A stretch of DNA of 64,000 bases from an uncultured Oscillospiraceae bacterium (GTDB lineage Bacteria > Bacillota > Clostridia > Oscillospirales > Oscillospiraceae): contig CANQFV010000001.1 in assembly GCA_947599875.1 (NCBI GenBank), positions 1-64,000 of the forward strand. Direction: 5' to 3'. Of this stretch, positions 50,733 to 59,557 are shown one piece after another; within the stretch, counting starts at the first letter, position 1; each line of letters opens with the position of its first letter. Made by a program: the position numbers and the translations under genes. Under the pieces are notes generated by a model. The model was not told where the DNA came from. It made no database searches and worked only from the letters and a program-made list of their open reading frames with translations.

Positions 50733-53700
50733 TTGTATTTTAAGGCGCTTGAGATGAGGGGATTTAAATCCTTTCCGGAGAAAACCGTCCTCACCTTTGA
50801 AAAACCCCTGACGGCCATTGTGGGGCCAAACGGGAGCGGAAAATCCAATATTGCCGACGCGATCCAGTGGGTCATGGGCGAGCAGTCCACCCGTGCCCTC
50901 CGGGGCGGGAAGATGGAGGACGTGATCTTCGGCGGGACGGAAAAGCGCGGCCAGGTGGGGTACGCCGAGGTGTCCCTGACCCTGGACAACACCGACAGGC
51001 GTCTTGGCGGGGAGAGCGACGAGATCCAGGTGACCCGCCGGTACTACCGCTCCGGGGAGAGCGAGTACTACATAAACAGAAAGCCCGTCCGCCTGAAGGA
51101 CATCAACGAGCTGTTTATGGACACGGGCCTTGGCCGGGACGGCTATTCCATCATCGGCCAGGGGAAGATCGACTCTATTCTCTCCGCCCGCAGTACGGAC
51201 AGGCGGGAGATCTTTGAGGAGGCGGCGGGCATCTCCCGCTTCCGCCACAGGAAAGAGGAGTCGGAGAAGAAGCTGGAGCGGGCCGACGAGGATCTGACCC
51301 GCGTCAACGATAAGATCGCGGAGCTTGAGCTTCAGGTCGAGCCTCTGCGCCGCCAGTCGGAGGTGGCCAAGCGCTATCTCATTTTGCGGGACGAGCTGCG
51401 GGGGCTGGAGATCTCCCTGTGGATGAACGACCTGGAGAACATCGCCCAGCGCACCAAGGCCCTGCAGGAGGAGTCCATCCACACCGCCGGGGAGCTGGAG
51501 CGGGCCAGGGACGAGCTTCAAAAGCTCTACGCCGCCGGGGAGGAATTTGCCCGGAGGATGCGGGAGAAGGACGTGGAGGCCGAGTCCGTCCGGGAGCAGG
51601 CCGGCCGGAAGGAGCTGGCCGTCTCCGAGGAGGAGAATCAGGCCGCCATCCTGCGGACAAGCGTCGGCCACATCCGGGAGAACATCGACAGGCTCCGGGA
51701 GGAGCTGGAGCTTCGGGACAGCCGCAGCTCCAACCTCACCCAGCAGATCGACGAGCGCTGGGCCAGGATCCGTGAGATCGACCGGGAAAAGGATCGGATC
51801 GCGCAGGGGATGGAGGAGCTTCGCAAAAGCACCGAGGAGCTGTTCCGCGGCCAGGGGGACGTGGACCGGGAGATGACCCGGCTCACCGGACGCCTGAGCG
51901 AGATCAGCGACCAGCTGGAGTCCGCCAGGCTCCGCCTGTCCTCCCTGACGGCGTCCTCCCAGGAGATGGGGGGCCGCCGGGAGACCCTTGAGACGGAGCT
52001 TGCCGCCCAGCGCCAGAGGCTGGAGGAGGCCAGGGGCGAGGCGGAGGCCAACGATAGGGCCTTGGCCCAGGGGCAGGAGAGCGTCCAATCCCTGACCAAC
52101 GTGTGCCGGGGCTACGAGCTGCGCGCCCAGGGCCTCCGGGGCAGGGCGGAGAGGAGCGCGGAGAGGCTTACGAATACCCAGATGGAGGCCAACGCCGTCC
52201 GCTCCCGCCGCCAGATGCTCCAGGACATGGAGCGGGAGTACGAGGGCTACTCCAAGGCCGTGAAAACCGTGATGCGCGACGCCCAGAGGGGCGTCCTGCG
52301 GGGGATCCACGGCCCCGCCGGGGAGCTGATAAAGACAGATAACCGTTACGCGCTGGCTGTGGAGACGGCCCTGGGCGCGGCGGTGCAGAATATCATCGTG
52401 GCCACGGACACCGACGGGAAAAACGTGATCAACCACTTAAAGCGCACCGACGCCGGCCGGGTGACGCTGCTGCCCATGAATGTCATCCACGGCACGCGCC
52501 TGAGTGAGCGGGGGCTGGAGAACGAGAACGGCTTCGAGGGCGTGGCCTTCGACCTGGTGAGCTTTGACGAGAGATACAGGGACATCTACATGAACCTCCT
52601 GGGGCGCACGGCCGTGGCGTCGGATATGGACAGCGCCCTGTCCATCGGGAGAAAATACGGCCACAGATTCCGCATCGTCACCCTGGACGGCCAGGTCATC
52701 AACGCCGGAGGCTCCATGACAGGGGGAAGCGTATCCAAAAATACGGGTATACTCTCCAGGGCCAACGAGCTGAAGGCGCTGGAGGAGCGGGAGAAGAAGC
52801 TGGACGCGGAGCTTGAGCGGGTGAGGGCGGAGAGCGAGGAGATCAAAAGATCCCTGTCCGCCGCGGAGTACGAACTGGGCGTGGCGTCGGAGGAAAAGCG
52901 GGAGGCGGAGAACAACGTCGTCAAGCTGTCCGCCGCCGGGGAGCATTACGACCTGCTCCTGTCCACGCTGACGGAGCGTCTGGGGGAGCTGGAGCGGGAG
53001 CGGGAGGACATCGGCGGCCGCACGCAGGACGCCCTCGCCGCGCAGAAGGAGCTGAAGGAGAAGATTCAGGCTCTCACCGGGGAATCCGCCGGGATCCAGG
53101 AGGAGATAGACGCCGGCACACAGGGCCGGGAGGAGCTTTCCAAGCGGCGTGAGGAGATCGCCGCACGGGAGGCGGAGCTTCGGGAACAGCGGGCCGGTCT
53201 GGAGGCGGAGGCCGCCGGGGCGGAAAAGACCGTGGAGGAGCTTACGCGCCTGCGGGAGGAGCTTGCCGGGGACCGGGCCGGACAGGAGTCGGCCATCGCC
53301 ATGCAGGAGTCCCGGGCCGCCTCGCTGGAGGAGGAGATCGCCGTCCACACCGGCAGGGCCGGGGTGCTTCGCGGGGAGGCGGACGCCCTCCGGGAGAAGC
53401 TGGCCGCCATCACCGGGGAGAAGCTGGAGATCGAGGCGGAGCGCTCCCGGGGCGACAAGCAGCTCCAGGAGAAGAACAACGCCCTATTGGATCTTGAGCG
53501 GGAGGCCGCCAGGATCCAGAACCGGATCGAGGCCTCCGACATGGAGGAGAAGCAGATTATCGACAAGCTGTGGGAGGGGTACGGCCTCACCCGCTCCGCC
53601 GCGATGGAACAGCGGCTGGAGCTTACCAGCGTCCCCCAGGCCAAGCGCCGCACCGGGGAGCTGAAGCGGGAGATGGGATCCCTTGGCACGCCGAATCTGG

Positions 53701-54299
53701 GGGCCATTGAGGAATTTGAGCGGGTGAACACCCGCTACACCTACCTGACCGATCAGCGGGACGATATCGACAAGGCGCGGCGGGAGCTGCTGGGGATCAT
53801 CGGGGATATCACCGGCTCGATGGAGAAGATCTTCACGCAGGAGTTTGAGCGGATCAACCAGGGCTTCCAGCAGACCTTCCTGGAGCTGTTCGGCGGGGGC
53901 CGGGCCAGCCTGAGTCTGGAGGACCCGGACGACGTGCTTGGTTCCGGCATCGAGATCAAGGTACAGCCGCCGGGGAAGACCCTGAAGACCATTACGCTTC
54001 TCTCCGGCGGGGAGAAGGCCTTTGTGGCGATCGCGCTGTACTTCGCCATTTTGAAGGTGCGGCCCACGCCCTTCGTCGTCATGGACGAGATCGAGGCGGC
54101 GCTGGACGACGCCAACGTCATCAAGGTGGCGGGCTACATGCGGGGACTGACGGAGAAGACGCAGTTTCTCACCATCACCCACCGGCGCGGCACGATGGAG
54201 GAGGCCGACGTCCTATACGGCGTCACCATGCAGGAGCAGGGCGTCTCCAAGGTTCTGGTCATTGACCTGGACGAGGCGGAGAAATCCATCGGAAAATAG
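50733..54299 (+). CDS. smc: Chromosome segregation protein SMC
   Basis: A 1188-residue condensin ATPase that compacts and separates chromosomes with ScpA/ScpB. The start is the TTG at 50733. It gives the family N-terminus (MYFKALEMRGFKSF), and GGGAG lies 10 nt upstream; a GTG at 50700 would add 11 unlike residues. Walker A is GPNGSGKSNI (about 31-40). Long coiled coils flank the hinge (about 490-690; TALGAAVQNIIVATD and later glycines). The C-terminal head has the ABC signature LSGGEKAFVAIALYFAIL and Walker B VMDEIEAALDD. ftsY follows, as in many Firmicutes. Confidence 0.98.
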   Translation: MYFKALEMRGFKSFPEKTVLTFEKPLTAIVGPNGSGKSNIADAIQWVMGEQSTRALRGGKMEDVIFGGTEKRGQVGYAEVSLTLDNTDRRLGGESDEIQVTRRYYRSGESEYYINRKPVRLKDINELFMDTGLGRDGYSIIGQGKIDSILSARSTDRREIFEEAAGISRFRHRKEESEKKLERADEDLTRVNDKIAELELQVEPLRRQSEVAKRYLILRDELRGLEISLWMNDLENIAQRTKALQEESIHTAGELERARDELQKLYAAGEEFARRMREKDVEAESVREQAGRKELAVSEEENQAAILRTSVGHIRENIDRLREELELRDSRSSNLTQQIDERWARIREIDREKDRIAQGMEELRKSTEELFRGQGDVDREMTRLTGRLSEISDQLESARLRLSSLTASSQEMGGRRETLETELAAQRQRLEEARGEAEANDRALAQGQESVQSLTNVCRGYELRAQGLRGRAERSAERLTNTQMEANAVRSRRQMLQDMEREYEGYSKAVKTVMRDAQRGVLRGIHGPAGELIKTDNRYALAVETALGAAVQNIIVATDTDGKNVINHLKRTDAGRVTLLPMNVIHGTRLSERGLENENGFEGVAFDLVSFDERYRDIYMNLLGRTAVASDMDSALSIGRKYGHRFRIVTLDGQVINAGGSMTGGSVSKNTGILSRANELKALEEREKKLDAELERVRAESEEIKRSLSAAEYELGVASEEKREAENNVVKLSAAGEHYDLLLSTLTERLGELEREREDIGGRTQDALAAQKELKEKIQALTGESAGIQEEIDAGTQGREELSKRREEIAAREAELREQRAGLEAEAAGAEKTVEELTRLREELAGDRAGQESAIAMQESRAASLEEEIAVHTGRAGVLRGEADALREKLAAITGEKLEIEAERSRGDKQLQEKNNALLDLEREAARIQNRIEASDMEEKQIIDKLWEGYGLTRSAAMEQRLELTSVPQAKRRTGELKREMGSLGTPNLGAIEEFERVNTRYTYLTDQRDDIDKARRELLGIIGDITGSMEKIFTQEFERINQGFQQTFLELFGGGRASLSLEDPDDVLGSGIEIKVQPPGKTLKTITLLSGGEKAFVAIALYFAILKVRPTPFVVMDEIEAALDDANVIKVAGYMRGLTEKTQFLTITHRRGTMEEADVLYGVTMQEQGVSKVLVIDLDEAEKSIGK

Positions 54300-54329
54300 C
54301 GGTGAGGGATAAGGAAGAAGGAGGATACT

Positions 54330-55235
54330 ATGGGATTTTTTGACAAGATCAAAGAGGGGCTTTCCCGGACGAAGCAGAACATGACCAATAAGCTCAACTC
54401 CGCCATCGCCTCTTTTACCGGGGAGAATGAGGAGTTCTTCGAGGAGCTGGAGGAGCTGCTCATCATGTCCGACGTGGGGGCGGAGGTCTCCATGCAGGCG
54501 GTGGAGGAGCTGCGCCAGGAGGTGAGCCGACGGGGCCTGCGCGGCGGGGACGAGGTTCGCGGGGCCTTGAAGGAGATCCTGGCCGGGAAGCTCCAGGGCG
54601 GCGGCCGGCTGCGGCTGGAGACCGTGCCGTCGGTGATCTTAGTGGTGGGGGTCAACGGCGTGGGAAAGACCACCACCATCGGGAAGCTGGCCCTGGAACT
54701 GAAAAACCAGGGGAAAAAGGTGCTGCTGGCGGCGGGGGACACCTTCCGCGCCGCGGCGGCGGAGCAGCTTGGTATCTGGGCGCAGCGCTCCGGCGCGGAT
54801 TTTGTCCGGCACGAGGAGGGCTCCGACCCGGCGGCGGTGGTTTTTGACGCCATCTCCGCGGCCAAGGCCAGGGGCACGGACGTGATCATCGTGGACACGG
54901 CCGGGAGACTCCACAACAAGTCCAACCTGATGAACGAGCTGAACAAAATAAGCCGGGTCATTGACCGGGAGCTTCCCGACGCCGACCGGGAGACGCTGCT
55001 TGTCCTGGACGCCACCACGGGGCAGAACGGCTTGGCCCAGGCGGAGGAATTTCGCAAATCCGCCGGCCTCACCGGGATCGTCCTCACAAAGCTGGACGGC
55101 ACGGCCAAGGGGGGCATCGTCTTCGCCATCGCCCAGAGGCTGGGCGTGCCGGTGCGCTATGTGGGCGTGGGCGAGCAGGCGGACGACCTGATCCCCTTCG
55201 ACCCGGAGGAGTTCGCCCAGGCCCTGCTTGGCTGA
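54330..55235 (+). CDS. ftsY: Signal recognition particle receptor FtsY
   Basis: A 301-residue SRP-family GTPase that docks ribosome-nascent-chain complexes on the Sec translocon. GTPase motifs: GVNGVGKTTTIGKLA (G1), DTFRAAAAEQL, VDTAGRLHNKSNLM (G3), TKLDGTAKGG (G4) and GVGEQADDLIPF. The acidic A domain is almost absent; the protein begins close to the N domain, as in short Gram-positive Fts[10 protein letters not shown] lies before the ATG. Confidence 0.98.
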   Translation: MGFFDKIKEGLSRTKQNMTNKLNSAIASFTGENEEFFEELEELLIMSDVGAEVSMQAVEELRQEVSRRGLRGGDEVRGALKEILAGKLQGGGRLRLETVPSVILVVGVNGVGKTTTIGKLALELKNQGKKVLLAAGDTFRAAAAEQLGIWAQRSGADFVRHEEGSDPAAVVFDAISAAKARGTDVIIVDTAGRLHNKSNLMNELNKISRVIDRELPDADRETLLVLDATTGQNGLAQAEEFRKSAGLTGIVLTKLDGTAKGGIVFAIAQRLGVPVRYVGVGEQADDLIPFDPEEFAQALLG

Positions 55236-55269
55236 GAGCTGGGGCCGACAGCGGGAAAGGAGCGTATCC

Positions 55270-55884
55270 ATGCAGATCATTTTAGCGTCCAATAACAAAG
55301 ACAAGCTCCGGGAGGTCACGGAGATCCTGGCCCCCCTGGGCATCGAGGTCATCTCCCAGAGGCAGGCGGGACTGCGCATCGAGGCGGAGGAGAACGGCCG
55401 GACCTTTCAGGAGAACGCCAGGATCAAGGCCAGGGCCGCGATGGAGCTTACGGGCAAGCCCTGCGTGGCGGACGACTCCGGCATTGAGATCAACGCGATG
55501 GGCGGCGGGCCGGGGATCTTCTCCTCCCGCTATTGCGGGGATCTCTCCTACGCCGAGACGTGTCAAAAGATCATCACCATCGTCAACTGCTGTGACGACC
55601 ACGACCGGGGGGCCAGATTCCGCTGCGCGGTTGTCTGCTGCTTCCCCAACGGGGACGAGATCGTCGCCCAGGGCGCCGTGGAGGGGGAGATCGGCATGAG
55701 GATCGAGGGGAAGAACGGCTTCGGCTACGACCCCATCTTCATCCCCTGCGGGATGAAGCACTCGATGGCGTGCCTCACCGACCAGGAGAAGAACGAGATC
55801 TCCCACCGGGGCAGGGCTTTCCGAGAATTTGCCGAGAAGCTCCGGGCCTATATGGAAGAACATCCGGAGGAACAAAAGGAGTAA
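55270..55884 (+). CDS. rdgB: XTP/dITP diphosphatase (RdgB/HAM1 family)
   Basis: A 204-residue house-cleaning enzyme that hydrolyses non-canonical purine triphosphates such as dITP and XTP to keep them out of DNA. Motifs: ILASNNKDKLREVTEIL, ENARIKARAAMELTGKPCVADDSGIEI and EGKNGFGYDPIFIPCG, with SHRGRAFREF near the end. The ATG at 55270 has AAAGGAG upstream; a TTG at 55228 is an unlikely start. It lies 6 nt before yhbY. Confidence 0.97.
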   Translation: MQIILASNNKDKLREVTEILAPLGIEVISQRQAGLRIEAEENGRTFQENARIKARAAMELTGKPCVADDSGIEINAMGGGPGIFSSRYCGDLSYAETCQKIITIVNCCDDHDRGARFRCAVVCCFPNGDEIVAQGAVEGEIGMRIEGKNGFGYDPIFIPCGMKHSMACLTDQEKNEISHRGRAFREFAEKLRAYMEEHPEEQKE

Positions 55885-55890
55885 GGGACA

Positions 55891-56187
55891 ATGTTGACAA
55901 GCAGGGAGAGAGCAAAGCTCAGGGGCCTGGCCAATCCCTTGGAGCCCATTTTGATCGTGGGCAAGGGCGGCGTGACGGAGGCCGTCTGCCAGGAGGCGGC
56001 CCGGGCCTTGAACACCCGGGAGCTGGTGAAGGGCCGGGTGCTGGAGTCGTCGCTTCTGACGGCCAGAGAGGCCTGCGACAGGATCTGCTCCGCCGTGGGG
56101 GCGGAGGGCGTCCAGGCCATCGGCTCCAAATTCGTGATTTTCAAGGAAAATAAGGATCTTCCCCAGGAGAAACGGATAAAAATATAG
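55891..56187 (+). CDS. yhbY: YhbY-family CRM-domain RNA-binding protein
   Basis: A 98-residue single CRM domain protein that associates with pre-50S ribosomes. The signature LTSRERAKLRGLANPLEPILIVGKGG (in parts) includes the conserved GKGG loop; GAEGVQAIGSKFVIFKENK completes the fold. Such genes usually precede nadD in Firmicutes, and it does here with a 15-nt gap. Confidence 0.95.
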   Translation: MLTSRERAKLRGLANPLEPILIVGKGGVTEAVCQEAARALNTRELVKGRVLESSLLTAREACDRICSAVGAEGVQAIGSKFVIFKENKDLPQEKRIKI

Positions 56188-56202
56188 AAAAGCAGGGATG
56201 AT

Positions 56203-57369
56203 ATGAAAATAGGGATTTTCGGGGGGACGTTCAATCCGCCGCACGCGGGCCACGTCAGGGCCGCCGCGGAGTGTGTCTGGGCCTTGGGGCTGGACAGGCT
56301 CCTGGTCATTCCCGACGCCGTGCCGCCCCATAAGATGCTGGCGGACAACTCCCCCGACGAAAAAACCAGGCTCCGGCTGTGCCATATCGCCTTTGACGGG
56401 GTGAAGCACGCCCGGGTATCCGACATGGAGATCAAGCGCGGCGGCAAAAGCTACACCGTGGAGACGCTGCGCCGGGTGAGAAGAAAGTACCCCGGGGCTA
56501 AGCTCTTCCTCCTGATGGGCACCGATATGGCCCTGTGCTTTGAGGAGTGGCGGGAGTTCAGGGAGATCATCACCCTCGCGACCCTTGTCTTCTTCAAAAG
56601 GCGGGACGGGGAGGACGAGGTGCTTCAGGAGGCGGTGGAGAAGCTCACCGCCCAGTACGGCGCCAACGTGAGGACCGTGGAGTTTGACGGGGTCGAGGCC
56701 TCCTCCACGGACGTGCGCGCCCTGCTGCCCAAGAGGCGCGGCCGGGAGCTTTTGACGGAGGACATCTACCGGGAGATCATCCGCCGCCGTCTCTACGGCG
56801 CCAGACCGGATTTTGACTGGCTCCGGGAGAAGGCCTACGCCATGCTGGAGCCAAAGCGGGTATCCCATGTGGCCGGGTGCGAGGAGGAGGCCGTCCGTCT
56901 GGCCCGGCGGTGGGGGGCTGACGAGGAGAAGGCCCGGGAGGCCGCCATCCTCCACGACGTGACAAAAAAAGAAAAGCTGGACGAACAGTTGCGCCTTTGC
57001 GCAAAATATGGTATCATACTTGACGAAGTGGAGCGGACGGAGAGCAAGCTCCTCCACTCCAAAACCGGCGCCGGCATAGCCAAATACGAATTCGGCTGTG
57101 ACGATGAGGTGGCCGGGGCCATTTTCTGGCACACCACCGGCAAGGAGGACATGTCCCTGCTGGAGAAGGTGATCTACATGGCCGATTATATAGAGCCAAA
57201 CCGGGATTTTGACGGGGTGGAGGCCCTGCGCGCCGCGGCCTATGAGGATCTGGACCGGGCGCTGGAGATGGGCTTTCGCATGAGCATAGAGGACATGGAG
57301 TCCAGGGACATCGTCCCCCACGCCAGGACCCTTGGAGCGCTTGCGTGGATAAGAAAGGATAACGGGTAA
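56203..57369 (+). CDS. nadD: NadD-YqeK fusion: nicotinate-nucleotide adenylyltransferase and HD hydrolase
   Basis: A 388-residue fusion. Residues 1-200 are NadD, which makes deamido-NAD from nicotinate mononucleotide and ATP; GIFGGTFNPPHAGHVRAA holds the HxGH site and EASSTDVRALL the end motif. Residues 205-388 are a YqeK-type HD-domain hydrolase of Ap4A: RVSHVAGCEEEAVRLA, then AAILHDVTKKEK with the HD pair, and IFWHTTGKEDMSLLEKVIYMADYIEPNRDF in parts. These are separate neighbours in B. subtilis. Translation is continuous without a frameshift. Joining NAD synthesis and Ap4A removal in one chain is the odd point. Confidence 0.95.
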   Translation: MKIGIFGGTFNPPHAGHVRAAAECVWALGLDRLLVIPDAVPPHKMLADNSPDEKTRLRLCHIAFDGVKHARVSDMEIKRGGKSYTVETLRRVRRKYPGAKLFLLMGTDMALCFEEWREFREIITLATLVFFKRRDGEDEVLQEAVEKLTAQYGANVRTVEFDGVEASSTDVRALLPKRRGRELLTEDIYREIIRRRLYGARPDFDWLREKAYAMLEPKRVSHVAGCEEEAVRLARRWGADEEKAREAAILHDVTKKEKLDEQLRLCAKYGIILDEVERTESKLLHSKTGAGIAKYEFGCDDEVAGAIFWHTTGKEDMSLLEKVIYMADYIEPNRDFDGVEALRAAAYEDLDRALEMGFRMSIEDMESRDIVPHARTLGALAWIRKDNG

Positions 57370-57371
57370 AG

Positions 57372-59108
57372 ATGAAGCTCTTCGGTTCAAGCAAAGCATC
57401 AAAGCACAGCGGCGGCGCCAGGCCCCAGGCCTCCGGCGGGAACAGGCGTCCCGCCTCCGGCTCCGCCCAGCACCCCTCAACAAGGTCTGCCTCCGGCGGC
57501 GCATCCCACAAGAGGAAGAAGAAGGGGATGCCCGCGGGTGTCAGGGCGCTTGTGGTGGTGTTGGCTGTTGTGATCTCCCTGGCGGCGGTGGGGGCCGTGT
57601 GGCTCAAGTCCGCCAAGCCCCCGAAGGTCACGACGGACATGAATGACCCCCTGAAGGACAACCCCCCGGACGACTCATCACAGGACGGCAGCGGCGGGGG
57701 ACACAGCTCCTTCGGCGGCTCCCTGGGCGACGACCCCACGGTGACGGACGCCCCCGGCGATGAGGAGCAGGAGAATGTCCCCGCCTCCCGCGTCCCCGGC
57801 GTGTACACATTCCTTGTGGCGGCCCGGGACAAGGTCGGCTCCAATACCGACGCCATCATGGTGGCCAAGTTCGACACGAACGACTACTCCCTGAACGTGG
57901 TGAGCATCCCCCGGGACACCCTGGTGAACGTCTCCACCCGCAACAAGAAGGTGAATGCCCTCTACGCCAACGGCAAGGAGGAGGGGCTTGTCAACGGCAT
58001 CGCCAACCTCATCGGGTATAAGCCGGACTTCTACGGCATCATCCGCCTGGACGCCATTGAAAAGATCGTGGACGCCATCGGCGGGGTGAAGTACAACGTG
58101 CCCCAGAACATGGACTACGACGACCCTGCTCAGAATCTGCACATCCACTTCAAGAAGGGCCTCCAGACGCTGAACGGTGAGCAGGCGGTGGAGTACATGC
58201 GCTACCGCAAGGGCTACGCCAACCAGGATCTGGGCCGCATCCACGCCCAGCAGGAGTTTTTGACCACAATGGCCAGCCAGATCCTGGCCAATAAGTCAAA
58301 GGTGCCCGTCACTACCCTGGTGAATATCGTGGTCAAGGACGTGAACACCAGTCTGGGCCTCAGCGAGTGTACCTGGTTTGCCAAGGAGCTTTTGAAGATG
58401 GACGCCGAGAACATCCACTTCTACACCATGCCCGGCGAGTGGTACGGCAATATCAAAGGCTCCGGCTATCAGGTCATCGACACGGAGGAGTGGATCCGTA
58501 TGGCCAATGATTACCTGAATCCCTTCGATAAGGATCTGCAGGAGAAGAACTTCGACATCATCTCCGTCAACTCCTCCAACAGGCTCTACGCCACCAGCGG
58601 CTATATCCGCACGGAGTCCTGGCGGAACAACACCTCCATCAAGAGCGGGACTACTACCACCACCAAGCCCTCTACCCCCTCCACCCCGTCCACCCCCTCC
58701 ACCCCGGAAACCCCGTCCACGGAGGAACCGGGCGGTGAGGAGACCCCCGGCGGTGAGGAGACCCCCGGCGGCGAAGTGACTCCCGGTGGAGAGGAGAATC
58801 CCGGTGGTGAGGAGATCCCCGGCGGCGAGGAGAATCCCGGCGGGGAAATGACCCCCGGCGGTGAGACGACACCCGGTGGGGAGGAGACCCCCGGCGGTGA
58901 GACGACTCCCGGTGGGGAGACGACCCCCGGCGGCGAGGAGAATCCCGGTGGGGAGGAGAACCCCGGCGATGAGACGACCCCCGGTGGGGAGGAGAATCCC
59001 GGCGGCCAGGACGATCCCGGCCAGCGGCCGGAGACCGGCGGCACGGCGGCGCAGGGGGAGGACGACCCTCCCGCCCAGGCCCCCGACGCGGGGGAAAACG
59101 CCGCGTGA
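57372..59108 (+). CDS. LCP-family (LytR-CpsA-Psr) wall-polymer transferase
   Basis: A 578-residue membrane-anchored protein with a basic cytosolic start, one membrane helix (about 57-75), an acidic linker, and an LCP domain (about 145-400). The domain has NTDAIMVAKFDTND, VSIPRDTLVNV and YMRYRKGYANQDLGRIHAQQ, including the conserved Arg and Asp residues that bind the polyprenyl phosphate. LCP enzymes attach anionic polymers to peptidoglycan outside the cell. The last 140 residues are a low-complexity tail of PGGEET/ENPGGE units. It starts 3 nt after nadD-yqeK, and rsfS follows, so it interrupts the usual yqeK-rsfS order. Confidence 0.95.
   Translation: MKLFGSSKASKHSGGARPQASGGNRRPASGSAQHPSTRSASGGASHKRKKKGMPAGVRALVVVLAVVISLAAVGAVWLKSAKPPKVTTDMNDPLKDNPPDDSSQDGSGGGHSSFGGSLGDDPTVTDAPGDEEQENVPASRVPGVYTFLVAARDKVGSNTDAIMVAKFDTNDYSLNVVSIPRDTLVNVSTRNKKVNALYANGKEEGLVNGIANLIGYKPDFYGIIRLDAIEKIVDAIGGVKYNVPQNMDYDDPAQNLHIHFKKGLQTLNGEQAVEYMRYRKGYANQDLGRIHAQQEFLTTMASQILANKSKVPVTTLVNIVVKDVNTSLGLSECTWFAKELLKMDAENIHFYTMPGEWYGNIKGSGYQVIDTEEWIRMANDYLNPFDKDLQEKNFDIISVNSSNRLYATSGYIRTESWRNNTSIKSGTTTTTKPSTPSTPSTPSTPETPSTEEPGGEETPGGEETPGGEVTPGGEENPGGEEIPGGEENPGGEMTPGGETTPGGEETPGGETTPGGETTPGGEENPGGEENPGDETTPGGEENPGGQDDPGQRPETGGTAAQGEDDPPAQAPDAGENAA
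58727..59020 (+). repeat. In-frame tandem repeat in the LCP tail
   Basis: Repeats of 5 to 6 codons such as CCCGGCGGTGAGGAGA encode ETPGGE and ENPGGE units. The composition is close to that of the kinase linker at 30944-31229, although the two genes are unrelated. Copy number is likely to vary between strains. Confidence 0.85.
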
Positions 59109-59162
59109 CGGGTAAAGACGTACTTAATTTCAGGTAAAAATTTGATTACAAGGAGGCCCCTC

Positions 59163-59522
59163 ATGCTTACACCAAGAGAGATGGCGGACATCGCCGTAAA
59201 GACCCTGGATTCCAAAAAGGCGGAAAATATCAAGGTTCTCGAGACGAGAGACGTGACGGTGCTGGCCGACTATTTTGTCATCTGCACGGCCGGCAACGTG
59301 ACCCACATCAAGACGCTTGCCGACGAGGTGGAGAAGGCCCTGGAGGATCAGGGGGAGAAGCCCCTGCGCACAGAGGGATACCACGGCGGCGGATGGATCC
59401 TTGTGGATTTCGGATGCCTTGTGATCCACATCTTCACCGACGAGACGAGAAAATTCTACAACCTTGAGCATCTGTGGGGCGACGCGCCCCAGGTGGATAT
59501 CAGCGGCCTGATCGCCCAGTAA
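59163..59522 (+). CDS. rsfS: Ribosome silencing factor RsfS
   Basis: A 119-residue protein that binds uL14 and blocks subunit joining in starvation. AGGAGG lies 6 nt before the ATG at 59163; a TTG at 59142 is discarded. Signatures: LDSKKAENIKVLETRDVTVLADYFVI (in part), GGWILVDFGCLVIHIFTDETRKFYNLEHLWGDAP (in part). It sits in the usual nadD-yqeK-rsfS neighbourhood and leads directly into leuS. Confidence 0.97.
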   Translation: MLTPREMADIAVKTLDSKKAENIKVLETRDVTVLADYFVICTAGNVTHIKTLADEVEKALEDQGEKPLRTEGYHGGGWILVDFGCLVIHIFTDETRKFYNLEHLWGDAPQVDISGLIAQ

Positions 59523-59557
59523 ATCACCGCCCCAGCGGGCTGAGGAGATAAGAAACC

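Noticed and set aside
59523-59557. T-box or leader control of leuS
   Set aside because: Only 35 nt separate rsfS from leuS, too short for a T-box, and no specifier structure is seen.
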